From Paulownia fortunei (lineage: Eukaryota > Streptophyta > Magnoliopsida > Lamiales > Paulowniaceae): a stretch of 64,000 bases of DNA. Below, piece by piece: positions 48,618 to 61,299 of this stretch (positions within the stretch are counted from its first letter, which is position 1; each line of letters begins with the position of its first letter). The notes beneath the pieces are model-generated. The model worked only from the letters and a program-made list of their open reading frames with translations, had not been told where the DNA came from and ran no database searches. The stretch spans positions 10,801,632-10,865,631 of the forward strand of contig CM033105.1 in the NCBI GenBank assembly GCA_019321725.1. Reading direction: 5' to 3'. Both the position numbers and the translations under genes were made by a program.

Positions 48618-51484
48618 TGTGATACCCGAGCCTCTTACTACTCACATGGCCAAATATGATTCATGCATTACGTGTTAATTTTAAATGCTATTTGCATTTC
48701 TATTGACATTGCATAATTTATTTTATTTTATACGACATTCTTGAATATTAAACTTAATTCTGAAGCTCTTGCACAGTATTAGTTATTGAATTTCCTAATC
48801 TAAGTAGTTGATTTTATATTTAAATAAGAAGAAAATGAGGTGGATCAATATTAGATATAGATAGGATACATAGGTTATAATTTTGAAAGTGTTAAAAGTG
48901 TTACTAGTAAGCTTATACGGTTTAATTTGATTTGATCAAGTTATTTTAAAAGTATATATTTGTAAATTAGCATACTTGGGATATTAGACATGATATAATG
49001 TGATTTAAGTGTCATATTACAATGCCCATATGTGCATATGATTTTAGAAATGCAAACTAGATATTTCTTTAAGAATCGGATGCGAATCGGTTTGGAGATC
49101 CAATGAACGGACATAAGAATTACCTATGGAAATGAATGGTGATTAAGATAGGTTGCAACCAAATAAAAATAGGTGAGACACACAAGATTAGGGCTGCAAG
49201 ATAAGGGAGAAAATCAGATTTTGCCATTTACTTGCCACCTCATGCTTTCTTATTAAGCTTAAGCTAACATCTCAAGCTAACACCTCAAACCCTTCACGCT
49301 TAAGCAACGAACAGACCCTCATTTCAGCCATTTTCATCTTCCAAACACACACCTTAAGGTCTCCAAGTGATCCAAATTGATTCCAAGATGAAATAAAAGC
49401 AAGAAAAGCAAAGGAGAAGTATTACCATCAAGTTAACCTCAAAATCTGCATAGGTAACACTTATCTACGGTTTTGTCTTTAGTTTTCAGATTATTATGAA
49501 TGGTTTTATTGTTTATTAAGCTTTTAATATCTCTTATAAAAGTGTTAGTAAGTTTTTAGTTAGACTTTGGTGCACAAAGAAAGGGTTTTTGATGACAAAC
49601 ACTTAATAGGAAATACTTGTGGCAGAAACTGTCATCTTACTATTTTCTTGTGTTTTAGGCTTCAAAAGTGTATGGTATGTTGAATAAAACCTATAATTAT
49701 TACCATTTACATGACTATATATGAGTTAAGAGTATTGGGATGAAGTTTTATCAGTTGGAAATTGAAATAGAGAATGATATTGGAGAAACAATCAAACTGC
49801 CAAAATAGCAAAATCTATTTTCGTGTGCTGTGAAGGAAACTGAATTAAGGGAGCTAAATCCATTATTTTTGGTAATAAATGACCTGTTTGTCTCCTTATA
49901 TATGTTATCTAAGTATGGTGAAAATGTTGGAGTGATTGAATATACTTAATGGTGCCAAAACCATTAATGCCATGAAGTGTGCAAAACTGTCGCGGTAGGA
50001 AACAATCTGTTTCAGTATGTCGTGAAGAGAGCTGAACTTGGAAAGATATATCCATGATTTTTAGCAATTATATGATATGGTTACATTTATATACATGTTA
50101 TCTAAGTGTGGTAAAAATTTGGGAGTGATTGGATATGTTTAGGGATGTTAAAATTATCATGCAACTAAACTTGACAGCAAGAAAATATGAAAATGTGAAT
50201 CTGCCACATTTGATCACTTAGCATGTTTCAACGTAGACATGTTGTTATTGAGTGTTAACAATTAGGTACATGCTATTAGAGTTATAATACTTCAATTACA
50301 TGATGTTTTCATGTATTTAAGCTGAGAAATTGAGGTATTTGAGGGGCTATATTGGGTTCTAGTTTGTGAAAGCTTGATTGTTAGCTTATAGCTTGGTGTT
50401 TAAGGTCTAGTATGAGATTTTGTGTGCTTTCAACTTGCCAAATTGGAATGGTGATTGATGTTGGGTAATATTACAGACTATTTTACATCTAAGGTTGGAG
50501 AAGAATACTAAACAAATTAAGACTAAGCCACCAACCAAGTGAAAGGTAAGTAAAGATTCATGTGCAACTACAATGCTTAGACATAGTAAATGTATGATTT
50601 ATATGTAATACCATTGATCATATGTGCGTAGTAGAGGGCATGCATTACTGTTATTCATGTCCATTGAACATACATACATGGGCATTGGCACGTGCATACA
50701 TCATATACAAGCATTGTGATAAATCGTGCATTGCACGGCATGATTCTGAGAAAGGAAAATATTTTACTGACCACTACTAGTGCACCGAAGCATGTATGGA
50801 TTTGCATGGTTTTATGCATGGATTTGCAGGTTCGCGTGCATGGATTTGCATGCGTATGAGTGTGCATGGATTTGCATGCTTTTTATGATTATTGGCCATT
50901 GGATTATGGCGATGTGCAGAGCTCTTTTCCGGTGTATGGGATAGTAGCGTTGGTCAGGGCCCAAGAAAGAAATGATTTTGAGAGAAATATTTGATGCATA
51001 AAATTGCATTGTGGGCATAGCATTTTGAGATGCATGACTTGATATTGTGGATTATTCTTTGACATGCATAATCTTTACTTGCTGAGCGTTAGCTCATATA
51101 GTTTATGCATTGTAGGTGAGTCTGGTGATACTAGATATCATGGACTTACTGGGCAAGTTGTTGGGGTTCCTACAGGTTCTGAGGATCAGTGTACATGGAT
51201 GACGACCTGTTGGGTTGATTGTTAACTTATTTGATTTTGTAGTCTATTGTATTACGTTTTGGGATTTGTACAATGTGTTACTTTTATAACTTTTCTGTAC
51301 ACGGTATATAAATATTATGATTGTTATGGGTCATCTGCAGGTATATATATTAGTCTGTGAGTGGGAAAATATTTATTATTTATTAATATATTGCAGAAAA
51401 AGAAAATAATAATGCATGCACACAGGCTCTATCATGTTAAATTATACTATATATATAGTTCTGTGTAGTAATGGGGGTGTTACA
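48618..51484 (+). mobile_element. Gypsy B 3' LTR
   Basis: 2,867 bases from TGTGATACCCGAGCC to GGGGGTGTTACA, a full-length LTR of the Del/Tekay-like family. It includes a cluster of GCATGGATTTGCA-type short repeats (50780-50885). It joins directly to an internal piece of copia LTR at 51485, so the right flank and target duplication are lost. Confidence 0.9.
50780..50885. repeat. Short tandem GCATGGATTTGCA motifs in gypsy LTR B
   Basis: Four to five copies of (T)GCATGGATTTGCA at spacings of about 20-28 bases. The minus-strand LTR at 15640-15720 has the same array (TGCAAATCCATGC), while LTRs C and H show no clear array, so it is a sub-family trait. Confidence 0.75.
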
Positions 51485-53165
51485 TCTCCCCTCTATCAGG
51501 TCCATAGTATGAAAATCAATATCAATTAAAAGAATTCGCTAGTATTCTTAAAATCATTTTCTATTCTAGATCCAGAGTAATATTTGCCCTTCAATCCAAT
51601 TGATGGATCAAGAACAACATCTCAAGAATAATAAAGATTGATTCTTTTAAGTTCTTGAAATTTGTATATGAAGAGAATATCAAGAAACCTATTTTCTTTA
51701 AAGAATAAGAAAATAAAGATTTTCAAGAAAATACTTTTTCTTTTCTTTCTTTTATTTTCTTTTTTTGGAGAGTAAAATAGAAGACAAAACAAAATTATTT
51801 TTGCCAAAACTTGAAGCAATTTTCGGCCCTCCTCTATATATAGGGGCCAAAATTTGTCCCTCTCTCTAACTCTTAGAGAGTTTGTCAATTTTGAACCATT
51901 GTAAAGTTTGATCTTGGTAGGATTCTAAATCTTCCAATAATTCTTCTTTTTTCTCTCTCCAATATAGGTGGACTTTTTTAAGACTATATTAATCATCAAA
52001 ATTAGTCTACATACATTCTTGATATTAATTTGAACTCTTCAAATAATGTCAAGATACATATATATCAAATATATATCATAAATATATATATATATACAAA
52101 AAATCCTAGTGGCCAATTTTTTATTCTCATAAAAAATCAGTCATTATATTTATTTTATATATAAATATATTAATAAAATAAATTATATTTATTTAATTTA
52201 TTATTTTCATATTCTAGTGGGCTTTTTAAATGATCCACTTTAATTTTTGGAATTGGATTTAAAAAGTCAAGAATCAATCCAATTGATTTAAACCAAAATT
52301 AATCAATCCAATTGATTAATTATAATTTACTCCAATTGGGCTTTCTAATCAAATTAGGTCCAACTAAATAATTCAATTATTTAATTGAATAATTTAATTT
52401 GATAATTAAATAATTAATTAATCATTATTAATTAATTCATTTTCAACCATTGGAAAAATTCCAAAATAGAAATATTACTTTCCATAAAGATGTGTGACCC
52501 TCTTAGGTTCACTTCTAAGCTAGTAGTAGGCTTATAATATTTACAACTTATGAATAATAATTATTCTGATTAATTATCTAATTAATTCATTCACTTGGAA
52601 TTAACTCATTAATTCCAAAAACCTCACTATCTATGAAAACACCTAACAAGTAATTATGACAAACTAGTCTTAGGTGAAATAGCGAGTAAACCTATTTCAA
52701 TTGCGAGTACCATACACATACAATCATTTCGATAATTAATCTCCTAATTGAATTAGGGCATGAATTATTAGTCGAAACCCTAAATGATTCAATAACTGTG
52801 ATTCCATTTCAAGTTCTAATGACTCCTGATGAATCAGAATTCATCATACCTTGGCCAAGGTCTTTGAATCATGAACTATGAAAATACAGGAGATTCCTTT
52901 ATTAAATAAAAGACAAGTGTTGAATTCTATGTTGGCCACTTACAAACCTCCCTGGACACCAGTGCAACACCCACCATACCCCTTTGTGATTGTGAAGCAA
53001 TCAGAAAATATATCAAAGTGTTGCAGGATGCACACAAGGCTACTATCGTGCCTCAAGTCTGAGGACTAGCCATGTACTATCATAATACAGACATTCTTAT
53101 TTCGACAGACAAAGCCTCCAAATAAGAATTTCTTACGGGCCATGTTCAGTGTACTTGTTCTCTAC
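51485..53165 (-). mobile_element. Copia LTR fragment (minus), both ends missing
   Basis: Starts TCTCCCCTCTATCAGGTCC, equivalent to 5433, and is collinear to the equivalent of about 7040 (GTGTACTTGTTC). Moderately diverged from A. The first 230 and last 370 or so bases of the LTR are absent, and both sides join gypsy LTR sequence. Confidence 0.82.
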
Positions 53166-54165
53166 ATGCTCAGAAAGAAAATATTTTCGTTGGTCACTAC
53201 TAGTGTACCGAGGCATGCGAGGTACTTATTTGATATTTTGGGGCACCGCGAGTGTTACTTCTCGGAGGATCATAGGGGTTGACAGGGGGTGTGCCTCTGA
53301 TGGTCACGAGAGGGTGGACCACTTGACTGTGCCCTTATTGACGCGCTAGTGGTAAGACTTCTAGAGGATCACAGAGAAAGACAAGGGGTGGACCTCTAGT
53401 GATCCCAGAAGATGGCCCCCAAACTGTGTCAGTCTGTTTATGGCCATATGATTATTGATATTGTTGAGAGCTCTATCCGGTTTATAGTAGGTAGGCCAAG
53501 GGCCCAATGATGAAAAATGACTTTGAATGAACTATTTTTGATGCATGAGTTTGCATTTTTGTCATGATTCATAGAAATGCATTGCATATGTGTTAGATTA
53601 TTCCTTCATCATTCATGATTTTCACTTACTGAGCATTAGCTCACGTAGTTCATGCATTGTAGGTAAGCATGGTGATACCTAAGACTCTAAGACTTACTGG
53701 GCTGGTTGTTGGAGCTCCTAGAGGCTTCTAAGGATCACTGTACATGAATGATGACCTGCTGGGTTGTGTTGTGGTATATTCTAACTTTTACAATCATTAT
53801 TATTGTGTAAATTGTTGTCTATATATAAACGGTTACAAGATGCAAAATGTCCTTACTTCTTTTGAAAGTATAAGCTATTATTTTGATTTTGAGTCTATTG
53901 TATTATAACTTTGAGATGTCGTGTCTTATACACTTTTGAAATTTTATAGTAAATAAGTTTGAGAATAGTGTGATTGTGATTGGTGTCGTGTTTTTATATA
54001 AACGATGATTTTTGTATATACAATGTTATATGTGATAAAATACTTTTGCTGTTTCTCAAAGTGCTACAATTGACAAAAATATATATATACACATGCACAC
54101 ACATGTGCTACCTTTTAAAAATTATTTTTATATTAATATCTATATTTAGTGGTGGGGGTGTTACA
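53166..54165 (+). mobile_element. Gypsy C 5' LTR, truncated (last 1 kb)
   Basis: Collinear with 59741-60721 of the downstream LTR, ending TGTTACA at 54165. About 2.2 kb of its 5' part is missing at the copia junction. It contains the ~100-bp duplicated motif at 53257-53434. Confidence 0.9.
53257..53434. repeat. Two ~100-bp imperfect repeats within gypsy LTR C
   Basis: Units starting ACTTCTCGGAGGATCA (53257) and ACTTCTAGAGGATCA (53357) share the order GGATCA...GACA.GGGTGG/TGCCTCT..TG.TC...GATGG...ACTGTG. The pair is kept in LTR C (59832 and 59931) and, on the minus strand, in LTR H (about 34080-34210). Confidence 0.8.
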
Positions 54166-57100
54166 GAGTGGTATCAGAGCCCGGTTTGTGGTTCTGTGGA
54201 CTGTCCATGTACATGATCTTTGAAATTGGTGGAGAACAACCATGCAGTAAGTTTTATTTGTTGTATAATTTATTTTGTATTTCATGAATAATATTGGCTA
54301 TGTATTTTAAGATTTTGTATAAAATAATGTTGAGGCGGACCCATCAATAATAACAGGTATAAAATTTATGTTTGGTATTCTATCTTTGGAACTTCTTATT
54401 CCCTATTATCAACTAAGTATGTAATAAGATTGGATAAGGTACTTGATATATATATGAGTTCAATTACAATGTTTTAATTCCATCTAGAAATTCTAGATCA
54501 ACTAATTAGATTTTAAGAGCTCTAGGTTAATTTTGTTATATTGGCTAGGATTATGATATATCCTTCTGTGATGATAGATTTATTGAGAAATATGCATTGT
54601 GGATCATTCCAGGATTATTAAGACTTTTAAATTCTAAGTGATGAAACTTTCGAAATTTTATGGAGACCACAGCAGAAAAATGTTTACTATTTACAAAAAA
54701 TAAAGAAGATTGTCAAATTATAATTTTCTACAATATGAAAGAGAGTTGTAAGAAACAGTTATTATCGATCTTTGAGTTGTGTTAGAATTTTTAGAAATGA
54801 CCAAGTTTACTAAAAATCCATTTGTGTGATCTCATATCTCTTGATACACGTTGAAAAAAAGTTTTTGGGCATGCTATTGATTAACCACCTAATTTTATCA
54901 GGAATATAGATGTAAGAACAAATCCAATCTCTCTTGTAGTTTATCATATATACCAATTGGAATTTGATGAACCTTAGGTGATATTGTTATAATATTGGGC
55001 AAGGCATTAAGGTTTAGTGCTTCTCCTAAACAAGCTCCACTTCATATTTACCTAGAAGAAAGATGAATCTTGAGGTTATGTATTATTTATTGCAACTGAA
55101 TTGAGTAATAATTTGTAATAAGTACAGATTTTTCATACTAAGGTTTATTTGATAAATGAAGAGGAGCTATTGTGATCTTGAGGATTGATTTTAAGTTTGA
55201 ATTAATTATGAATTTCTTGTTGTGCCATTGGGTTGACTAATGCTTTAATTATTTTGATATACATGATGAGTAATATGTTTGATGATTCTATATGGGTATG
55301 TTGGGGTGATATTCATTGATGATATCTTAGTGTACAATGAGAATAAATATGATTGACATTTCAATATAATCTTGGAAACTTTAAGGAAGTAGAAATTATT
55401 TGTTCAATTTAGTAAATGTGATCTTTCGGTTATGTAAAATAATATTTATTTTGGGACTGGTAATTTTCTTAACAAGTTGTCCTTATAACTATTCAAAACT
55501 TCTAGGTTGTACTAAAATAGGGAAGACCAAGAAATGTGAAATACGACAAGTTTTTTTTAGGTTTGTGATATTATTGGGTATTCAGTCAAAATTTCTCCTA
55601 TGTTGTTACCATTGTTGTTTCATCATACATGTAGGTATATGAAATTTGAATGGTTCGCTAAGTGAGAAGAAATCTGTAATTACTTAAAGAGAATTGATTT
55701 AAGCATTGGTAGTGACTCCAACTTTAAATATAAGTTATATATTGTGTGTATAACAGTGTTATCTCATTGTGTTTTGGTATATGTTCGATGCAATATACAA
55801 AAGTTACTCGACACTCTTCTAGTTAATTAGATTATTTATGTAATACTACATGTGATATTACAAAACTGAGGCACTTGAAATGTCTATACGCTTAAAAGGA
55901 GTTGAACTTGAAGAAATGATGGATATTATTAGTAAGTGAATATATTGCATGATCTATATAACTACAGATGTCATTGGAATGAAATATCTCAATAGACTAA
56001 TATTCAAACAAATTTTACATCATAAACTATTATGGGAGTTGAAGGTTGTATAGAGAATGAATTAGAGTAAGTGGTGAATTATCTATTGATTAATATTTTG
56101 GTAAAACTGATTTTGTTTTATCCAATTTCAAATGCTCAAAATAAGGTTGATGAAAGGTTAGGATTAAGATGAAAGGCATAAAAGACACTTAAATAGATTT
56201 TTGTGATAAGTGATAATAATCTCTTAATAAGAGATAGATGTGACAATATGAGATAAGAAATTGCAAGATTAAGTTTTAGGTGATGATCATGTACTTTTTA
56301 TTTGTTTTATTTAGTGGTATGAATGATGTTTGTGATCTCAAGAAAATATACAAATATCGAATACTGGACGATCTATTATGGAATATATTGTTAATATTTG
56401 GTTTGCCACTAAAAAAAAAGGGATATACGTAAAAGTGCATATGTAAGAATGATTTAATTCTGCTTTTATTTTCAGGTGGAAATGGGAAAGCATTCATGAA
56501 TTTTGTATATGATAATGGAATTGGGTTATTGTTCATATGTTAACTGAATATGCTTATTCTTTCTCAATTTACCCTAGGTATTCCTTGGAAATCTATGGAA
56601 AGATAAATGTATAGGAAATGGTTAGACTTTATGATTCATTAGTGTCTATTAGTTCTGATGTAGATTTAAGGTCTTTGTCCACTTCTAGAAGATCTTATAT
56701 CAGGTATTGAGAATAAAATTATATTTTAGTATTGTGATTATCCATTCATCAATGGGCAATCAGAACAATCAAATTAGACTTTATAGGATATGTTTAGAGC
56801 TTGTGCATTAGAATATTGATGTCAACTAAGAAACATTTTCCATGGGTTGAATTTCTTATAACAATAGTGATAAGGCTACTTGGAATAGTTCTTTATAAGG
56901 CATTGTATGATAGAAAATATAGGTCATCATTTTATTGAAATGAATTTGGTGTTCTTTTAAGCTAAATATGGTTTGAGAAATGATAGAAGTGGTAGAACAA
57001 ATTGTCAATGTATGGAAACTAGTTAGAGGTGACCATAAAGTTATGCAGATTAAAGAGGAATATCATTGTAATTTATGATAGGGGATCAAATTTTTAAGGT

Positions 57101-57555
57101 GTCTCCAATGAAATGGATTATGTGGCTTGGGCAGAACAATTTTTTTAGGGATGTTACATACAAACTTGATCCTAGGTACATTGATTTATTTTGCATTTCT
57201 GAGATAATTGGGAAGATTGCCTGTAAACTCGATCTCTTTGCATAATATCTCGAGTTCACAATGTGTTTCATGTGTTCATTTTAAGGAAGTATATCATGAA
57301 TCTATTTCATCTACTAAAGAAGGAACCAATAGAACCAAATTGAGATCGAAGATATGAACAAAGACCTATAGAGATTTTAGTAAGGAATGTAAAGCAACAT
57401 CAAAATGAGAATATCTCATTAGTTAAAGTATAGAGTAGAAGTTAATCAACAGAAGAAGCTATTTTGGGAAAGGGTGGATGAAATGAGAACTAAGTATTCT
57501 GAACTTTTTCGGTAAGTGAAATTTCGGGAATGAAATTTTTATAAGGAGGGAAGGA
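54166..57555 (+). mobile_element. Gypsy C internal region (Del/Tekay-like), decayed
   Basis: Collinear with B over its whole length, about 3.4 kb. RT motif VIFIDDILVYNENKYD with TGA at 55354 and LETLRK with TAG at 55390, in register with B. The integrase end (VHNVFHVFILRKYI at about 57250-57295) and a tail before the polypurine tract AAGGAGGGAAGGA (57543-57555) can also be followed. No open frame of length. The copy is either a non-autonomous derivative or very old. Confidence 0.82.
54169..54180 (+). other. Primer-binding site of gypsy C
   Basis: TGGTATCAGAGC three bases after the LTR terminus at 54165. Confidence 0.92.
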
Positions 57556-60500
57556 TGTGATACCCGAACCTCTCACTACTCACGTGACCAAATATAATTC
57601 ATACATTATGTGCTAATTTTATACACTACATGTATTTATATTGACATTGCATATTTTATCTTTTATACTACATTCCTGAATATTGAACTTAATTCGGAAG
57701 GTCTCGCACAGTATTAGTTATTGAATTTCCTAACCTAAGTGGTTGATTTTATATTGAGATAAGAAGAAATTTAGGGATCAATATAGTAAATAGTGCTAGG
57801 TTACACGTAGTAACCTTAGGAGTTCGAAAGGTGTCATCGAAAATTTATAGAAAATGAGTCGGTTCAATCATGAATGTTAATATTATATGTATATTTAAAT
57901 CATACACTTGGGACAACTAGACATATAATACTATAATTAAAATGTTATATAACTAGGTTCATAGGTTTGTAATACTATCGGTGCACAAACTTATCAATCG
58001 AGCAAGAACCGATGATTTTTTGGGTGAAGAACCATATGAACGAACATAGGAAGTAGCTACAGGAATGAATGATGACTAATATAGGTTGAAACCAAAGAAT
58101 AATATGTGAGACACACAAGATTAGGGCTGTAAGATAAGGGAGAAAATCAGATTATACCGTTATATGCCACCTCAAGCTTATGCCACCTCATGCTTAGACT
58201 TATCAAGCTAGCACCTCAACCTATTCTTCACTCTTAAGCTAACAACCATGGCTTGAACCTTCTTATGAATCATTTCAGCTTCTAAATACATAGAAAAATC
58301 TCTCTAAATAGGTTTTAAGTGATTGCAACCGAAAAAGGAGGCAAAACAAGCAAAGGGAAGGAGAAATAACCAAGTTCAAATAGAAAACTGTGTAAGGTGA
58401 GCTTAACCTACGGGTTTGGCATGACTTTCAGATTTATTTTGAGGTTTATTAGCTTATTAAGCTTTTGAATATTATTTATAAATGTGTTATTATGTTATTA
58501 GATAGGTGTTGGTGCACAAAGAAAGGGTTTTTGATTGCAAATACTTGATAGAGAACACTTGTGCTAAAAACTGTCACCTTGTTGTATTCTTATGTTTTAG
58601 GATTCAAAAGTATATGGTATGTTGAATAAAACCTATAATTATCATCATATACATGTTTATATATGGGTTAATAGCATTGGAATAAATTTTCATCGATTAG
58701 AAATTGAAATAGGCATGATATTGAAGAGATGCTCAAAACTGTCACCATCGAATTTCAGATTCTGTCCTATGTGAAGGGGACTGGTTTTACAGCATTAAAT
58801 CCATGAGTTTTGGAATGAATATGACCTGGTTGTCTCTCTGTATATGTTATCTAAGTGTGCTAAAAATTCTGGAGTGATTGAATATACTTAAGGGTGCCAA
58901 AACCATTAATGTCATGAAGTGCGCAAAACTGTCACGGTAGGAAAAATCTATTTCAGTATGCTGGGAAGGGAGCTAAACTTGGGAAGCTTTATCCGTGCTT
59001 TTTATCCATTATATGACATGGTTACATTATTTTTTATGTTAGCTAGGTGTGATAAAAATTGTGGAGTGAATGAATATGTCTAAGGGTATCAAAATCATCA
59101 TGCAAATTAATGTGGCAACAAGAAAATGTGAAGTTGTGAATCTGTACCATTTGGTTCATTAACATGTTCCAGCATAGATGTGGTGCATTTGATCCATAAC
59201 ATTTAGGGAAAAGTTGTAAGAGTTAGAATGCATCAATTAAGTGAGGTTAGTATACATTTAAGATATGGAACAAAGGTACGTAGAAGGTTGTATTCGGTTA
59301 TAGTTTCTAAGTGGTAAGGTTGTTTAGTTAAATTGAGATTCAAGAACGTTATACTACATTAGGTATAATGAATTTGTTAATTGAGGATGGTGATTGATAT
59401 CTTGTATTTTTATAGATTTTTTCACATTTAGGGTTGGGGAGTAATACTTAAGAAACCTAGAAGTAACACACAACCAATCAAAGGTAAGTAAAAATCCGCT
59501 TGCAACTACAATGCATGGGCATAGTATTTCTTGCCTTATTTATATTAAATATGATCCTTGTGTCTTGATGAGTGTCTTGATGAGTATTATAAATATCTTA
59601 TAGTGCATACGTTGCTTGGATGATGGGACATGGGATCCGTTATGTCATTGAACATGCTATTCATCAACATTTACACGTGCATGCATAACACGTGCTCACA
59701 GTTGAGATTCTTTCATTCACGATATGATTTGAGACATGATTTTCAGAAAGAAAATATTTTGGTTGGCCACTACTAGTGTACCAAGACATGCGAGGTATGC
59801 TTATGTGATATTTTGGGGCACCGCGAGTGTTACTTCTCGGAGGATCATAGAAGTTGACAGGGTATGCCTCTGATGGTCATGAGAGGGTGGACCACTTGAC
59901 TGTGCTCTTATTGACGCCGCTGGTGGGAAGACTTCTGGAGGATAACAAGGAAAGATAGATGGTGGACCTCTAGTGATCCCAAAAGATGGCCCCGAACTGT
60001 GTCAGTCTATTTATGGCCATGTGATTATTAATATTGTTGAGAGCTCTATCCGGTACATAATAGGTAGGCCAAGGGCCCAATGATGAAAAATGACTTTGAA
60101 TGAACTATTTTTGATGCATGAGTTTGCATTTTTGTGATGATCTCATAGAAATGCATTACATATGTGTTAGATTATTCCTTCATCATGCATGATTTTCACT
60201 TACTGAACATTAGCTCACGTAGTTCATGCATTGTAGGTAAGCATGGTGATACCTGAGACTCTAAGACTTACTTGGCTTGTTGTTGGAGCTCCTAGAGGCT
60301 TCTAAGGATCACTGTACATGAATGATGACCTGTTAGGTTGTGTTGTGAGCATATTCTAATTTTTACAATTGTTATTATTGTATAAATTGTTGTCTATATA
60401 TAAAAGGTTACAAGATGTAAAATGTCCTTACTTCTTCCGAAATTATAAGCTATTATTTTGATTTTAAGTCTATTGTATTATAACTTTGAGATGTCGTGTC

Positions 60501-60721
60501 TTATATACTCTTGAAATTTATAGTAAATAAGTTTGAGAATAGTGTGATTGTGATTGGTGTTGTCTTTTTATATAAACGGTAATTTTTGTATATACAAGGT
60601 TATATGTGAGAAAATACTTTTAGAGTTGACAAAAATATATATATACACATGCACACACATGTGCTACCTTGTAAAAATTATTGTTATATTAATATCTATA
60701 TTTAGTGGTGGGGGTGTTACA
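57556..60721 (+). mobile_element. Gypsy LTR shared by C (3') and D (5')
   Basis: 3,166 bases from TGTGATACCCGAACC to GGGGGTGTTACA. A polypurine tract lies directly upstream and a primer-binding site directly downstream, so the same LTR serves as 3' LTR of C and 5' LTR of D. Confidence 0.92.
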
Positions 60722-61299
60722 GAGTGGTATCAGAGCCCGGTTTGTGGTTCTGTGGACTGTCCATGTACATGATCTTTGAAATTGGTGGAGCACAACCATG
60801 CCAGTAAGTTTTATTTGTTGTATAATTTATTTTGTATTTCATGAATAATATTGGCTATGTATTTTAAGATTTTGTATAAAATAATGTTGAGGCAGACCCA
60901 TCAATAATAACAGGTATAAAATTTATGTTTGGTATTCTATCTTTGGAACTTCTTATTCCCTATTATCAACTAAGTATGTAATAAGATTGGATAAGGTACT
61001 TGATATATATATGAGTTCAATTACAATGTTTTAATTCCATCTAGAAATTCTAGATCAACTAATTAGATTTTAAGAGCTCTAGGTTAATTTTGTTATATTG
61101 GCTAGGATTATGATATATCCTTCTGTGGTGATAGATTTATTGAGAAATATGCATTGTGGATCATTCCAGGATTATTAAGACTTTTAAATTCTAAGTGATG
61201 AAACTTTCGAAATTTTATGGAGACCACAGCAGAAAAATGTTTACTATTTACAAAAAATAAAGAAGATTGTCAAATTATAATTTTCTACAATATGAAAGA
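60722..61299 (+). mobile_element. Gypsy D internal region, first 578 bases
   Basis: Almost identical to 54166-54743 of C, then cut at TATGAAAGA by a copia LTR starting TGTTAGAG at 61300. The much higher identity to C than to B indicates a recent duplication or recombination between C and D. Confidence 0.9.
60725..60736 (+). other. Primer-binding site of gypsy D
   Basis: TGGTATCAGAGC three bases after the shared LTR. Confidence 0.92.
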
